Source: Pseudomaricurvus sp033283335
GTDB lineage: Bacteria; Pseudomonadota; Gammaproteobacteria; Pseudomonadales; Cellvibrionaceae
NCBI GenBank assembly: GCA_033283335.1
Contig: JAWMQP010000002.1
Coordinates: forward strand, 1 to 64,000
Direction of reading: 5' to 3'
Length of the DNA stretch: 64,000 nucleotides
In this document: positions 7,402 through 14,863 of the stretch, piece after piece
Numbering within the stretch: the first letter of the stretch is position 1
Layout: every line of letters begins with the position of its first letter
The notes under the pieces: model-generated
What the model was told of the DNA's origin: nothing
Database searches by the model: none
What the model saw: only the letters and a program-made list of their open reading frames with translations
Translations under genes and position numbers: made by a program

Positions 7402-8001
7402 ATGGACCCAACTGACATCGGCAAAGCGTACGATAAGATTACTGATCTTTGGATGCGGAATGATTTTAATAGAAATAATGGCATTGATCAGCACAAACGT
7501 GCGCTGACGTTTGTTAAACATAAAGGGAATGCAGTGGATGTTGGTTGTGGCTGTAGTGGCCGATTCATTGATTTACTTTTGAGTGAAGGGTTTACTGCAG
7601 AAGGTATTGATGTCTCTGAGGAAATGATCCGCTTAGCCAGGCTTCATCACCCCGAAGTGGTTTTCCATCACCGGGATATCTGTGAATGCCATACCAGTAC
7701 GAAATATGACTTTATTACAGCCTGGGACAGCATCTGGCACATTCCACTGGATCAGCAACGACCCGTTTTACAAAAACTGGTTTCATGGCTTGATAAAGAT
7801 GGAGTGCTGATTTTCTCTTTTGGGGGGACGGACAAGGCAGATGAGCACACCGATGACTTTATGGGGCCTGAAGTGTACTACTCAACCTTAGGCACAAACG
7901 GCTTCTTGAAGTTGCTGCTAGATCTGGATTGTCAGTGTCGGCATCTTGAGTATGATCAATACCCTGAACTGCACGCTTACCTAATTGTGCAAAAGGTTTA
8001 G
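7402..8001 (+). CDS. Class I SAM-dependent methyltransferase
   Basis: A 199-residue cytoplasmic methyltransferase with the Rossmann SAM site AVDVGCGCSGRFIDLLL (residues 44-60), the acidic turn GIDVSEEMIRLAR after strand 2 and the motif FITAWDSIWHIP near residue 110. The terminal part FSFGGTDKADEHTDDFMGPEVYYSTLG resembles small-molecule methyltransferases of the Methyltransf_11/25 groups. The substrate is unknown. It follows the membrane protein by 48 bases on the same strand and ends 22 bases before a convergent MarR gene, which may mark the right edge of the imported block. Confidence 0.87.
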   Translation: MDPTDIGKAYDKITDLWMRNDFNRNNGIDQHKRALTFVKHKGNAVDVGCGCSGRFIDLLLSEGFTAEGIDVSEEMIRLARLHHPEVVFHHRDICECHTSTKYDFITAWDSIWHIPLDQQRPVLQKLVSWLDKDGVLIFSFGGTDKADEHTDDFMGPEVYYSTLGTNGFLKLLLDLDCQCRHLEYDQYPELHAYLIVQKV

Positions 8002-8023
8002 CGAGTGGCTCCACGTCTCAAAC

Positions 8024-8452
8024 TTAATTGCCTTTACCCAATTCAGCATCCAGCTCCAGGCATAATTGCCGTAATCGTTCGATGCGCTCCGCGGACATGC
8101 TGGAGCGCGACATCAATGTTGCGGTAAGCTCGTCGGCATCTTCCTGTAATTTTCGACCTTTCTCGGTTAGGGATATGACCTTTTTACGTTCATCTTCTTC
8201 GGAGATCTGTCGGGTCAGCAATCCTTTGGCTTCCAGGCGTTTTACAATCGGGGTTAAAGTCCCGGAATCAAGCCGCGTATCCTTGGACAGCTCTTTCAGG
8301 CTGACGTGATCCTGGTACCAGAGTGAGTGCATCACAATGTACTGTGGGTAGGTTAAATCGTAGGACTCCAGAATGGGACGAAACGCTCTCACCAGCGAAT
8401 TGGTGGCGGTGTACAACGCAAAACACACGTTGTCAGATAAGTTCTGTGACAC
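8024..8452 (-). CDS. OhrR-like MarR-family peroxide/electrophile sensor
   Basis: A 142-residue winged-helix repressor. The N-terminal NVCFALYTATNSLVRAF places a cysteine at residue 10, where OhrR proteins carry the peroxide-sensing cysteine. The DNA-binding helix is in LKELSKDTRLDSGTLTPIVKRLEAKGL and the wing in ERKKVISLTEKG. OhrR usually controls ohr, but here the divergent neighbour is a CurA-like reductase. Two near-identical palindromic operators between the two genes fit autoregulation and control of the reductase. Release by hydroperoxide or a reactive carbonyl is inference. Confidence 0.88.
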   Translation of the reverse strand: MSQNLSDNVCFALYTATNSLVRAFRPILESYDLTYPQYIVMHSLWYQDHVSLKELSKDTRLDSGTLTPIVKRLEAKGLLTRQISEEDERKKVISLTEKGRKLQEDADELTATLMSRSSMSAERIERLRQLCLELDAELGKGN

Positions 8453-8510
8453 GTTATCGTCCTATCCAGTAGCGGCTTTAGTCGCATCTTAGCAAAATTC
8501 ATTGCCCCAA

Positions 8511-8532
8511 AATAGTTTGTGCGCAAATTATT
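8511..8532. promoter_or_regulatory. OhrR/MarR operator 1
   Basis: An AATAG-TTTGTGCGCAAA-TTATT element, a near-perfect palindrome centred on TGCGCA and repeated as the second operator 71 bases further on. It lies 59 bases upstream of the MarR gene start and fits the TTTG-N4-CAAA pattern bound by OhrR-type proteins. Confidence 0.7.
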
Positions 8533-8581
8533 TTGGGGTGGCTATTGCCTTTACTGGGGGAGTTGGTTAGATTGGCGGGCA

Positions 8582-8603
8582 AATAGTTTGCGCGCAAATA
8601 TAA
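8582..8603. promoter_or_regulatory. OhrR/MarR operator 2
   Basis: This element contains the perfect palindrome TTTGCGCGCAAA flanked by AATAG and TATAA. It matches operator 1 at nearly every base and lies about 80 bases before the reductase start, so it is well placed to repress that promoter. The spacing between operators is close to seven helical turns. Confidence 0.72.
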
Positions 8604-8684
8604 TTCCCGTTCTACAGGGTTCGGCTTAATCGTACACTGTTAAGCTTGGGAAATGCTTCTGCGTGGTCATAGAGGTAACGTACG

Positions 8685-9680
8685 ATGAAAAGCCAACAAA
8701 TCCATTTTCTCTCCCGTCCAACGGGATTGCCATCCCACGAAAACTTTCAATTGGTGGAAGTAGCCTTACCCGACTTACAAGACGGAGAGGTGTTGGTCAA
8801 AAACACCTGGATGTCGGTTGATCCCTACATGCGGGGTCGCATGATGGATCGCAAATCCTATATTCCCCCTTTCCAGCTCAATGATGTTATGGAAGGTGGG
8901 GCGATTGGTGAAGTGATTGAGTCGAAAAACCCTCAATTTCCGGTGGGTGCGAAGGTCAATAATATCAGCGGCTGGCGTACGGCGTTTATCAGTGATGGTC
9001 AGGACCTGACTCTGCTGCCGGAAATTGGCCTGCCAGAGCAACAATTTCTGGGTGCGGTTGGTATGACAGGCTTAACCGCCTGGGTCGGTCTCACCAAAAT
9101 TGCCAAACTGAAACCTACGGATACGGTTTTTGTTTCGGCCGCTTCGGGGGCGGTGGGTAGCGTTGCTTGCCAGATTGCCAAGCTGCATGGCTGCAAAGTG
9201 ATCGGCTCAGTAGGCTCTGACGAAAAGACCGACCTGGTTAAATCTATGGGTGTGGATGCTGTTATTAACTACAAAACTGTCGATGATTTAACCCAGGCGC
9301 TACAAGAAGCCGCGCCTGAAGGCATCGACGTGTATTTTGAGAATGTTGGCGGTGAACACCTGGAAGCCGCCCTCAATGTGATGAATGAATACGGTCGTAT
9401 TCCCGTCTGTGGAATGATTGCAGATTACAATGCCGACACACCACAACCGGGCCCCAGCAACTTGTTCTTTATCAATATGAAAAAGCTGACCGTGCAAGGC
9501 TATATTGTGATGGATTACTTTGATCAATTTGAAGAATTTGTTGGCCAAATGGCGCAATGGATTTCAGAAGGCAAGGTCAAATCGGAGGAAACCGTTTACG
9601 AAGGCATTGAGAATGCCGTCGACGCATTCCTAGGCCTGTTTGACGGCAAAAACAAAGGGAAAATGCTGGTTAAACTGTAA
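8685..9680 (+). CDS. CurA-like NADP-dependent medium-chain reductase
   Basis: A 331-residue zinc-free medium-chain dehydrogenase/reductase of the CurA / leukotriene B4 12-hydroxydehydrogenase group, which reduces C=C bonds of unsaturated carbonyls with NADPH. Family blocks are NTWMSVDPYMRGRM (41-54), the cofactor site SAASGAVGSVACQIAKLHG (about 152-170), DVYFENVGGEHLEAAL and the C-terminal GKNKGKMLVKL. It is divergent from an OhrR-like regulator with two operators between them. The pairing suggests induction by reactive electrophiles or peroxides, but this is inferred. It ends 4 bases from the convergent histidine kinase gene. Confidence 0.92.
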   Translation: MKSQQIHFLSRPTGLPSHENFQLVEVALPDLQDGEVLVKNTWMSVDPYMRGRMMDRKSYIPPFQLNDVMEGGAIGEVIESKNPQFPVGAKVNNISGWRTAFISDGQDLTLLPEIGLPEQQFLGAVGMTGLTAWVGLTKIAKLKPTDTVFVSAASGAVGSVACQIAKLHGCKVIGSVGSDEKTDLVKSMGVDAVINYKTVDDLTQALQEAAPEGIDVYFENVGGEHLEAALNVMNEYGRIPVCGMIADYNADTPQPGPSNLFFINMKKLTVQGYIVMDYFDQFEEFVGQMAQWISEGKVKSEETVYEGIENAVDAFLGLFDGKNKGKMLVKL

Positions 9681-9684
9681 CGGC

Positions 9685-11274
9685 CTAGGCCTGCACCGGG
9701 TTGTTAAGAGCGCCAAGAAATGTATCAAAGACTTCTACTAACTTGGCTTCAACAAAGGGTTTACCTATAAACCCTTGCATGCCAACATCCAGGCACTGCT
9801 GTCGACGGTCCATCAGGACGTCGGCGGTGAGTGCCACAATCGGCAACTGACAACCTAGTTCTTGCAGTTTTTGCGTGGCTTCCAATCCACTGATGATTGG
9901 CATTTGTACATCCATCAGAATCATGGCGAAGTGACTTTGCTGGTCACTTTGAAGCGATGCTTGATAGGCGTCAATGACTTCCTGGCCATTATTGACAATG
10001 CAAGGTGCTATGCCCAAACGCTCTAGCTGCTTGCGTATGATAAATTGGTTGGTGGGATTATCTTCCGCCACCAGTACGGATTGTTGATAATTTCTGGATA
10101 AGCGCTTGGTGTGATTTGCCGTTGTTGCGCGTTCGACAGGTGCAATAGGCAGCGTCAGTTTCACTTGAAATTCCGTACCCAAATCCGGTTGGCTTGTAAC
10201 GGTAATATCACCGCCCATATGTTCGATGAGTCCACGACAAATCGATAACCCCAAACCGGTACCACCAAAGTGACGCGAGGTGGATGAATCGGCCTGGGCA
10301 AACATATCAAACACGGATTTCTGTTGAGCCTCCGTCATGCCAATGCCCGTATCACTGACCGACAGTATCCAGCTTCCCTGTTGAGAAGGTGCTAATGAGG
10401 TGGAGTTTTCAGAATTGATCTGACTTTCTAGAATGACCTTGCCACCCGGCTGGGTAAACTTAAACGCATTGGAGATCAGGTTAGCCAGGATTTGTTGGAT
10501 CCGATGGGGGTCGCCAATGAATCTGACATCAATGGCATCAACATTCAATAAAAACTCAATACCATGGTTGTCGGCTTCCACCTGATACAGTTTGTAGATG
10601 CTGGTCAATAAGTCGATACTACTGAATGGAATAGCTTCGATCAGCAACTTGCCTGCGTCGATCTTGGAAAAGTCGAGCACATTGTTCACAAGGTTTAACA
10701 GGTGTTTGGTGGAATCAACGGCGAGATTGGCCAGGGTCTTTTGTTCTTCAGTAAGAGGCGTGTTGAGTAACAATTCCTGGGTGCCGAGAATGCCGTGAAT
10801 CGGAGTTCGGATTTCGTGGCTCATGACCGCCAGAAATTCCGATTTGGCTTTGGTTGCCAGTTCTGATTGTTCTTTTTCGCGTCGCAAACTGTCCTGCAGG
10901 GCTTTATAGGCGGAAATGTCCCGTACAATCGCCTGAATTACGGGTTTGTCCTGCCAGATAGCGGGGCTTAACAGCACGTCGGCATAAAACTGTTCCCCAT
11001 TCAGGCGCTGGTGAACCCATTCAAACCGTTTATGTCCTTGGCGTTTCGCCTCTTGGATATGGTGCTTGGAAAGCCAAAGGGAAGAGCTACCACAAGGTTG
11101 ATATCGAGGGGAGACATCGGATGGGTGTTTGGTGCAAAACAAATCCACATCGGAACAAGCGAAGATTTTCAGGGTGGCGGGATTGCAATAGATGAAGGTT
11201 TCTTCATCCAGCAACATCATGGCGTCGCCGCTGAGCTCAAACAGCCGTTTAAAATTGGTTTCGGTTAAGGCCAT
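9685..11274 (-). CDS. Orphan hybrid histidine kinase (PAS-HisKA-HATPase-REC)
   Basis: A 529-residue soluble sensor kinase with no membrane segment. Order: a PAS domain (about 5-125, starting NFKRLFELSGDAMMLLDEET), a dimerisation/phosphoacceptor helix with MSHEIRTPIHG (His153), an ATPase domain with ISNAFKFTQPGGK (N box), SDTGIGM (G1) and GGTGLGLSIC (G2), then a receiver domain with VAEDNPTN and phospho-Asp MDVQMP (about D455) and a KPF lysine motif near the end. No response-regulator output gene is adjacent, so phosphotransfer must go to a distant partner. It is convergent with the CurA-like gene. The input signal is unknown. Confidence 0.93.
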   Translation of the reverse strand: MALTETNFKRLFELSGDAMMLLDEETFIYCNPATLKIFACSDVDLFCTKHPSDVSPRYQPCGSSSLWLSKHHIQEAKRQGHKRFEWVHQRLNGEQFYADVLLSPAIWQDKPVIQAIVRDISAYKALQDSLRREKEQSELATKAKSEFLAVMSHEIRTPIHGILGTQELLLNTPLTEEQKTLANLAVDSTKHLLNLVNNVLDFSKIDAGKLLIEAIPFSSIDLLTSIYKLYQVEADNHGIEFLLNVDAIDVRFIGDPHRIQQILANLISNAFKFTQPGGKVILESQINSENSTSLAPSQQGSWILSVSDTGIGMTEAQQKSVFDMFAQADSSTSRHFGGTGLGLSICRGLIEHMGGDITVTSQPDLGTEFQVKLTLPIAPVERATTANHTKRLSRNYQQSVLVAEDNPTNQFIIRKQLERLGIAPCIVNNGQEVIDAYQASLQSDQQSHFAMILMDVQMPIISGLEATQKLQELGCQLPIVALTADVLMDRRQQCLDVGMQGFIGKPFVEAKLVEVFDTFLGALNNPVQA

Positions 11275-11370
11275 GGTGTCAGTTGGTTTAAATTAAACGA
11301 CTGTACAATTAAGGCCAATATACTCCCTTGAAAATTACTTGTGAACAGCCAGTTTGCGGTTTTTGTATGC

Positions 11371-11399
11371 GCCAAAGCCCGGCTTAACCGGGCTTTGGC
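11371..11399. terminator. Strong stem-loop between histidine kinase and dioxygenase genes
   Basis: A perfect 12-base-pair stem (GCCAAAGCCCGG with CCGGGCTTTGGC) around the loop CTTAA, 22 bases beyond the stop codon of the minus-strand dioxygenase gene. There is no clean T tract on either strand, so it may be a Rho-assisted terminator or an RNA-stabilising hairpin. Confidence 0.55.
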
Positions 11400-11420
11400 A
11401 GAAAGTAAACCGCGACAATA

Positions 11421-12233
11421 TCAGGCGATGGGCTCTTCACCTTCCAGTTTGGTGCGGTGCATCAGGCGGCCACTGTCCAGTGGATAGGCTGTGGCGCGGT
11501 GCAGCGTACCGGTATTATCCCAGGCCAGCAGGTCACCTTTGGTCCACTTATGCGAGTAGACGTACTGTGGCTGGGTGCAATGGAGACGCAGTTTGTGCAG
11601 TAGAGCGCGGCCTTCCTGATAATCCATGCCTTCAATGTGTGAAGCCGTGGCACCGATCACCAGTGACTTGCGACCGGAAGCGTGAGTCCAGACCAAGGGA
11701 TGGGAACGTGGTGGAACCAGCTGCCACATGGCCAGTTGCTGGGCATCCGGTTCGGGGTGCACCATCGCTTGCGCCGCGGCCAGGCTGTGAACCACACGCA
11801 GGTTTTCACACTGGGCTTTGTCTTCGTCAGACAGGTCTTCATAGGCGGCATAGGTGTTACAGAATTCGGTGTTGCCACCCTCATCAGAAGGCTTAAGCCC
11901 ATTTAGCAGTGAGGCCAGAATAGGAACTTCCAGGGTAGAGCCGTCCATGTGCCAGTAGAAGGCGCCTTTCAGATAGTCCGCGTGCTCGTTCAACTCAGTG
12001 TCCAGAGTGACCTTATAGACGCCGTTCTCGCCTTCGTCGATGACGTTACCCAGGGTCTTGGTAAACGCCAGTTGTTCTTCGTCGGTGAAATTGATTTCAC
12101 GGATGACAAACACACCGCGCGCTTCCAGGGTTTCCCGGATCTCGTTGGCGTATTTTCCGCTCAGCAGGGTTTCTTTATCGGCTTTGATTTCCGCGCCGAT
12201 CAGCGGCTCGATATCGGTGATCGAAAAGCTCAT
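11421..12233 (-). CDS. TauD/TfdA-family Fe(II)/2-oxoglutarate dioxygenase
   Basis: A 270-residue cytosolic oxygenase. The facial triad is visible: HxD in FYWHMDGST and the distal histidine in GTLHRATAYP, followed by RLMHRTKLEG, which carries the 2-oxoglutarate-binding arginine. TauD relatives hydroxylate sulfonates, phenoxyacids and other small acids. The true substrate cannot be read here. The start is moved to MSFSITDIEP because GGAGAGGA lies at proper spacing before it, and the longer in-frame ATG overlaps this site. It stands alone, upstream of the histidine kinase on the same strand. Confidence 0.9.
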   Translation of the reverse strand: MSFSITDIEPLIGAEIKADKETLLSGKYANEIRETLEARGVFVIREINFTDEEQLAFTKTLGNVIDEGENGVYKVTLDTELNEHADYLKGAFYWHMDGSTLEVPILASLLNGLKPSDEGGNTEFCNTYAAYEDLSDEDKAQCENLRVVHSLAAAQAMVHPEPDAQQLAMWQLVPPRSHPLVWTHASGRKSLVIGATASHIEGMDYQEGRALLHKLRLHCTQPQYVYSHKWTKGDLLAWDNTGTLHRATAYPLDSGRLMHRTKLEGEEPIA

Positions 12234-12364
12234 GTTTATGTCCTCTCCCAAAGGCGCTGGGTACTTCCCACCGTGTAGACGAAGGTACTACATCATTATT
12301 ATTTAATCAACACTGCTGTTTAATTTGTCCGGTCAGATATGACTCGTACCTGGCTAGTTAGCGG

Positions 12365-12763
12365 CTAGGGGGTATACCAAATGGGACTGGTGTAAGCCCT
12401 TTCCTGAGTGGTCATGGGGACGTTTTTGTCCATCGCCACTCCAAACCGCCTGGCCTCGTAGGCGGTCCAGCGGGGCGTGGGTATTTCGATGACCCGGGCG
12501 TAATAAAAGGCGGGCGGCGATAACTTCAGCGCCGGTGTGTTTCTGGAATTCCCTCTGAATACTACATTTCGGTGCAAGTTGTTGCCGTCCATAGTGCCGG
12601 CGTCCACCGACACGGCGGTATGCAGATGTGTGTCACCAAAATAGATGTTTGTCGGGAATTCTCGGCTTGCGTAGGGGGAGTACAGAACCTCAGGTTCGGT
12701 AATGGTCCTGCCCTTGGTCGGATACTGACTGGTATCTGTTGGTAGAGAAGCCAAAACCATCAT
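12365..12763 (-). pseudogene. DUF3604 gene with large in-frame internal deletion
   Basis: A 132-residue product that joins the front and back of a DUF3604 protein (normally over 600 residues). Residues 25-53 (EVLYSPYASREFPTNIYFGD, then THLHTAVSVDAG) are the N-terminal PHP-like metal-site block. Residues 84-132 (PAFYYARVIEIPTPRWTAYE, ending TQERAYTSPIWYTP) are the normal C-terminus. The roughly 500 residues between them, with most of the active site, are missing, yet the frame stays open. The N-terminal signal peptide also looks shortened (only MMVLASLP). Most likely a dead gene. Bases 12764-12964 hold no other gene. Confidence 0.8.
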
Positions 12764-12964
12764 GGAGAGTAGAATATGGTTATAGTTTATGTCGAGACTC
12801 CAGGATCGCCAAGATAATGATTTAGAAGTAGGGCGGTAATGGCGTCAGTTGTAGTCCTGCTCAAAGGGTTTCGCTACTTTGATCTCAAGTCTCAACGACA
12901 TGATATCTTTATTTATGTTTTTTTAGTGAAAATCACCTTGTGTAGATTGCTGTCACCAACGCCA

Positions 12965-13645
12965 TCAATTCTCTGCCCAGCTGCGAATCAGGTTGTGATA
13001 CAGACCGCTCAACGATCGCACCTGCGCATCATCGGCCCCGCGATCTGCCGTCAAGGTTTGAACCACCTGGTCGAGATCGAATAACTGTTCTCTCTGATGG
13101 GCGTGTCGTATCAGGCTTTGAACCCAGAAAAACGAGCACACCCGTTCGCCCCGGGTGACGGGCCGTACTTCGTGCAGACTGGTGGAGGGGTAGAGGATCA
13201 GGTCACCGGCATTAAGTTTAACTTGCTGGGCACCGTACTGGGTTTCAATAATCAGTTCACCACCGTCATAGGTGTCTGGTTCACACAGGAACAATGTCGC
13301 CGACACATCGGTACGCAGGCTTTCCCCGTCAGCTAGATACATCATGGCGCTGTCCACATGCAGACCATAGGTGCCGCCTTCGGCGTATCGATTAAACTTC
13401 GGCGGATAAATTTTTTCTGGTAAGGCAGCGGTGATAAACAGCGGATGACGCGACAGTTTTTGCAACAGAAACTGCTGCAGCTGTTGTACCTGTGGCAGCG
13501 ATTCATCCGCCTGCTGATTGTGTTTAACCGTTCTGGCGATGCCACCGGCGGTGTCGCGACCATCCAGCCAATGGCCCTGATTCAATTGCTGGCGAATTTG
13601 ACAGACTTCGTCCTGGCTCAGCAGGTTTTCAATCGGTAACAACAT
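12965..13645 (-). CDS. piuC: PiuC/YbiX-type Fe(II) dioxygenase of iron operon
   Basis: A 226-residue PKHD-type hydroxylase of the PiuC/YbiX family, commonly found beside catecholate siderophore receptors. The iron site is the HxD in YGLHVDSAMM and the distal histidine in TSLHEVRPVTRGER, the latter also giving the 2-oxoglutarate arginine. The C-terminus SLSGLYHNLIRSWAEN is typical. It is the last gene of the run exbB-exbD-exbD-tonB-receptor-oxidase-piuC, 30 bases after the oxidase gene. The family's exact reaction is not settled. A role in handling a ferric-siderophore is inferred from context. Confidence 0.93.
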   Translation of the reverse strand: MLLPIENLLSQDEVCQIRQQLNQGHWLDGRDTAGGIARTVKHNQQADESLPQVQQLQQFLLQKLSRHPLFITAALPEKIYPPKFNRYAEGGTYGLHVDSAMMYLADGESLRTDVSATLFLCEPDTYDGGELIIETQYGAQQVKLNAGDLILYPSTSLHEVRPVTRGERVCSFFWVQSLIRHAHQREQLFDLDQVVQTLTADRGADDAQVRSLSGLYHNLIRSWAEN

Positions 13646-13675
13646 GATGAGTATATCCAGAGTACGTAAAGGTTA

Positions 13676-14779
13676 TCAGGTGCGTTGCAGGTGATCAGCG
13701 CTAATGTCATTCAGGGTCGCGCATCCAGCTAATGCCATGGTCATTTCCAGCTCTTCCAGCAATAGTTTCATGGTATGGGCTACTCCCAGAGCACCAGCGA
13801 TCGCCAAACCGTACATCAGCGGGCGGCCCAGCAGGACGCCATTGGCGCCCAGCGCCAGGGCTTTAAAAACGTCTGTGCCACGGCGTATGCCACTGTCGAG
13901 TAACAGCAGCATATCATCACCGGCCTGGGCTCGAACGCTGGCGAGCATATCAATACTGGCCGGGATGCCATCCAGCGAACGACCGCCGTGATTGGAGACA
14001 ATCAGGCCATCAATACCAACATCGCGGGCAAGGCCAGCATCCAGTGGGTTGAGTATCCCTTTTAATAGCAGCGGTAATCTCGTTTGTTGACGCAACCAGA
14101 CCATGTCATCCCAGTTGGGCGCTTTGCTCATCATCCCATGGAGGATGGCGCTCTGACCGGGTGACAGCTGGCTGATACTGTGCTGTTGCGCGGGCAGATT
14201 CGCCGCAGTAATTCCGGCTGGTAATTGAAAGCCAGCTCGTTGCGGGCGCTGCCTCAGTCCATTCACTGGCACATCGACGGTAATGACGATGGCTTGATAG
14301 CCACTGTTTTCAGCTCGTCTGACTAAGGCCAGAGAATCTTCACGATTGTGCTGCCAGTAGAGTTGAAACCAGCGTGACTGTACTTGGTTCGCGATGTCTT
14401 CCAGTGTCACCGAACTCAGTGTGCTGGTGACATACAGGCTGTCCAGCGCCTGGGCGGCTTGGGCACTGGCCAGCTCGCCGTCGGCGTGTACCAGCTTTTG
14501 GTAGGCCACCGGGGCCAGACCAATCGGGTGCGGCAGGGTTTGATTCAACCACTGACTGGTGGTGCTGGCATGGGAGAAATTTTGCAAAGTTCGTGGCAGG
14601 ATTTGCCAGCGATCAAAGGCACTGGTGTTGGAGCGGCGGGTCAGGTCATCGCCACAACCGCCATCAATGTACTCAAAAATAGGGTAGGGGATAAACTCAG
14701 GCGCACGACGTTCATAGTCCGCCAGGCTGATCATATCCGCTGGCAGTTGGGTCAGTTTGGGAACATAAAGATTGTTCAT
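13676..14779 (-). CDS. FMN-dependent alpha-hydroxy acid oxidase/dehydrogenase
   Basis: A 367-residue TIM-barrel flavoenzyme of the lactate/glycolate oxidase family. Evidence includes FEYIDGGCGDDLTRRSN near the start, PIGLAPVAYQKLVHADGE (FMN loop), RWFQLYWQHNRE, the catalytic histidine segment GLIVSNHGGRSLDG and LLLDSGIRRGTDVFKALALGA with phosphate-binding GRPLMYG. It oxidises a 2-hydroxy acid to the keto acid. Inside an iron operon it may act on a hydroxycarboxylate siderophore or ferric ligand, but L-lactate cannot be excluded. No membrane anchor is seen. Confidence 0.88.
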   Translation of the reverse strand: MNNLYVPKLTQLPADMISLADYERRAPEFIPYPIFEYIDGGCGDDLTRRSNTSAFDRWQILPRTLQNFSHASTTSQWLNQTLPHPIGLAPVAYQKLVHADGELASAQAAQALDSLYVTSTLSSVTLEDIANQVQSRWFQLYWQHNREDSLALVRRAENSGYQAIVITVDVPVNGLRQRPQRAGFQLPAGITAANLPAQQHSISQLSPGQSAILHGMMSKAPNWDDMVWLRQQTRLPLLLKGILNPLDAGLARDVGIDGLIVSNHGGRSLDGIPASIDMLASVRAQAGDDMLLLLDSGIRRGTDVFKALALGANGVLLGRPLMYGLAIAGALGVAHTMKLLLEELEMTMALAGCATLNDISADHLQRT

Positions 14780-14820
14780 GCCTGTACGCCACGAAAGGTG
14801 AAAGTCGGCATTTTAACAGA

Positions 14821-14844
14821 AGCCGGCTGAAGTCTCAGCCGGCT
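14821..14844 (-). terminator. Intra-operon stem-loop after the siderophore receptor
   Basis: A perfect 10-base stem (AGCCGGCTGA with TCAGCCGGCT) around a 4-base loop. Reading on the minus strand it follows the receptor stop by 20 bases and is followed by TTCTGTTAAAA. The weak T tract suggests partial termination or 3'-end protection, which would lower expression of the oxidase and piuC genes relative to the receptor. Confidence 0.6.
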
Positions 14845-14863
14845 CTGGCTTGAGATACGAGTA

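Noticed and set aside
11354..11896. 180-residue plus-strand frame inside the dioxygenase gene
   Set aside because: Antisense of a well-supported enzyme gene. Rich in Arg, Cys and Trp, as is usual for shadows.
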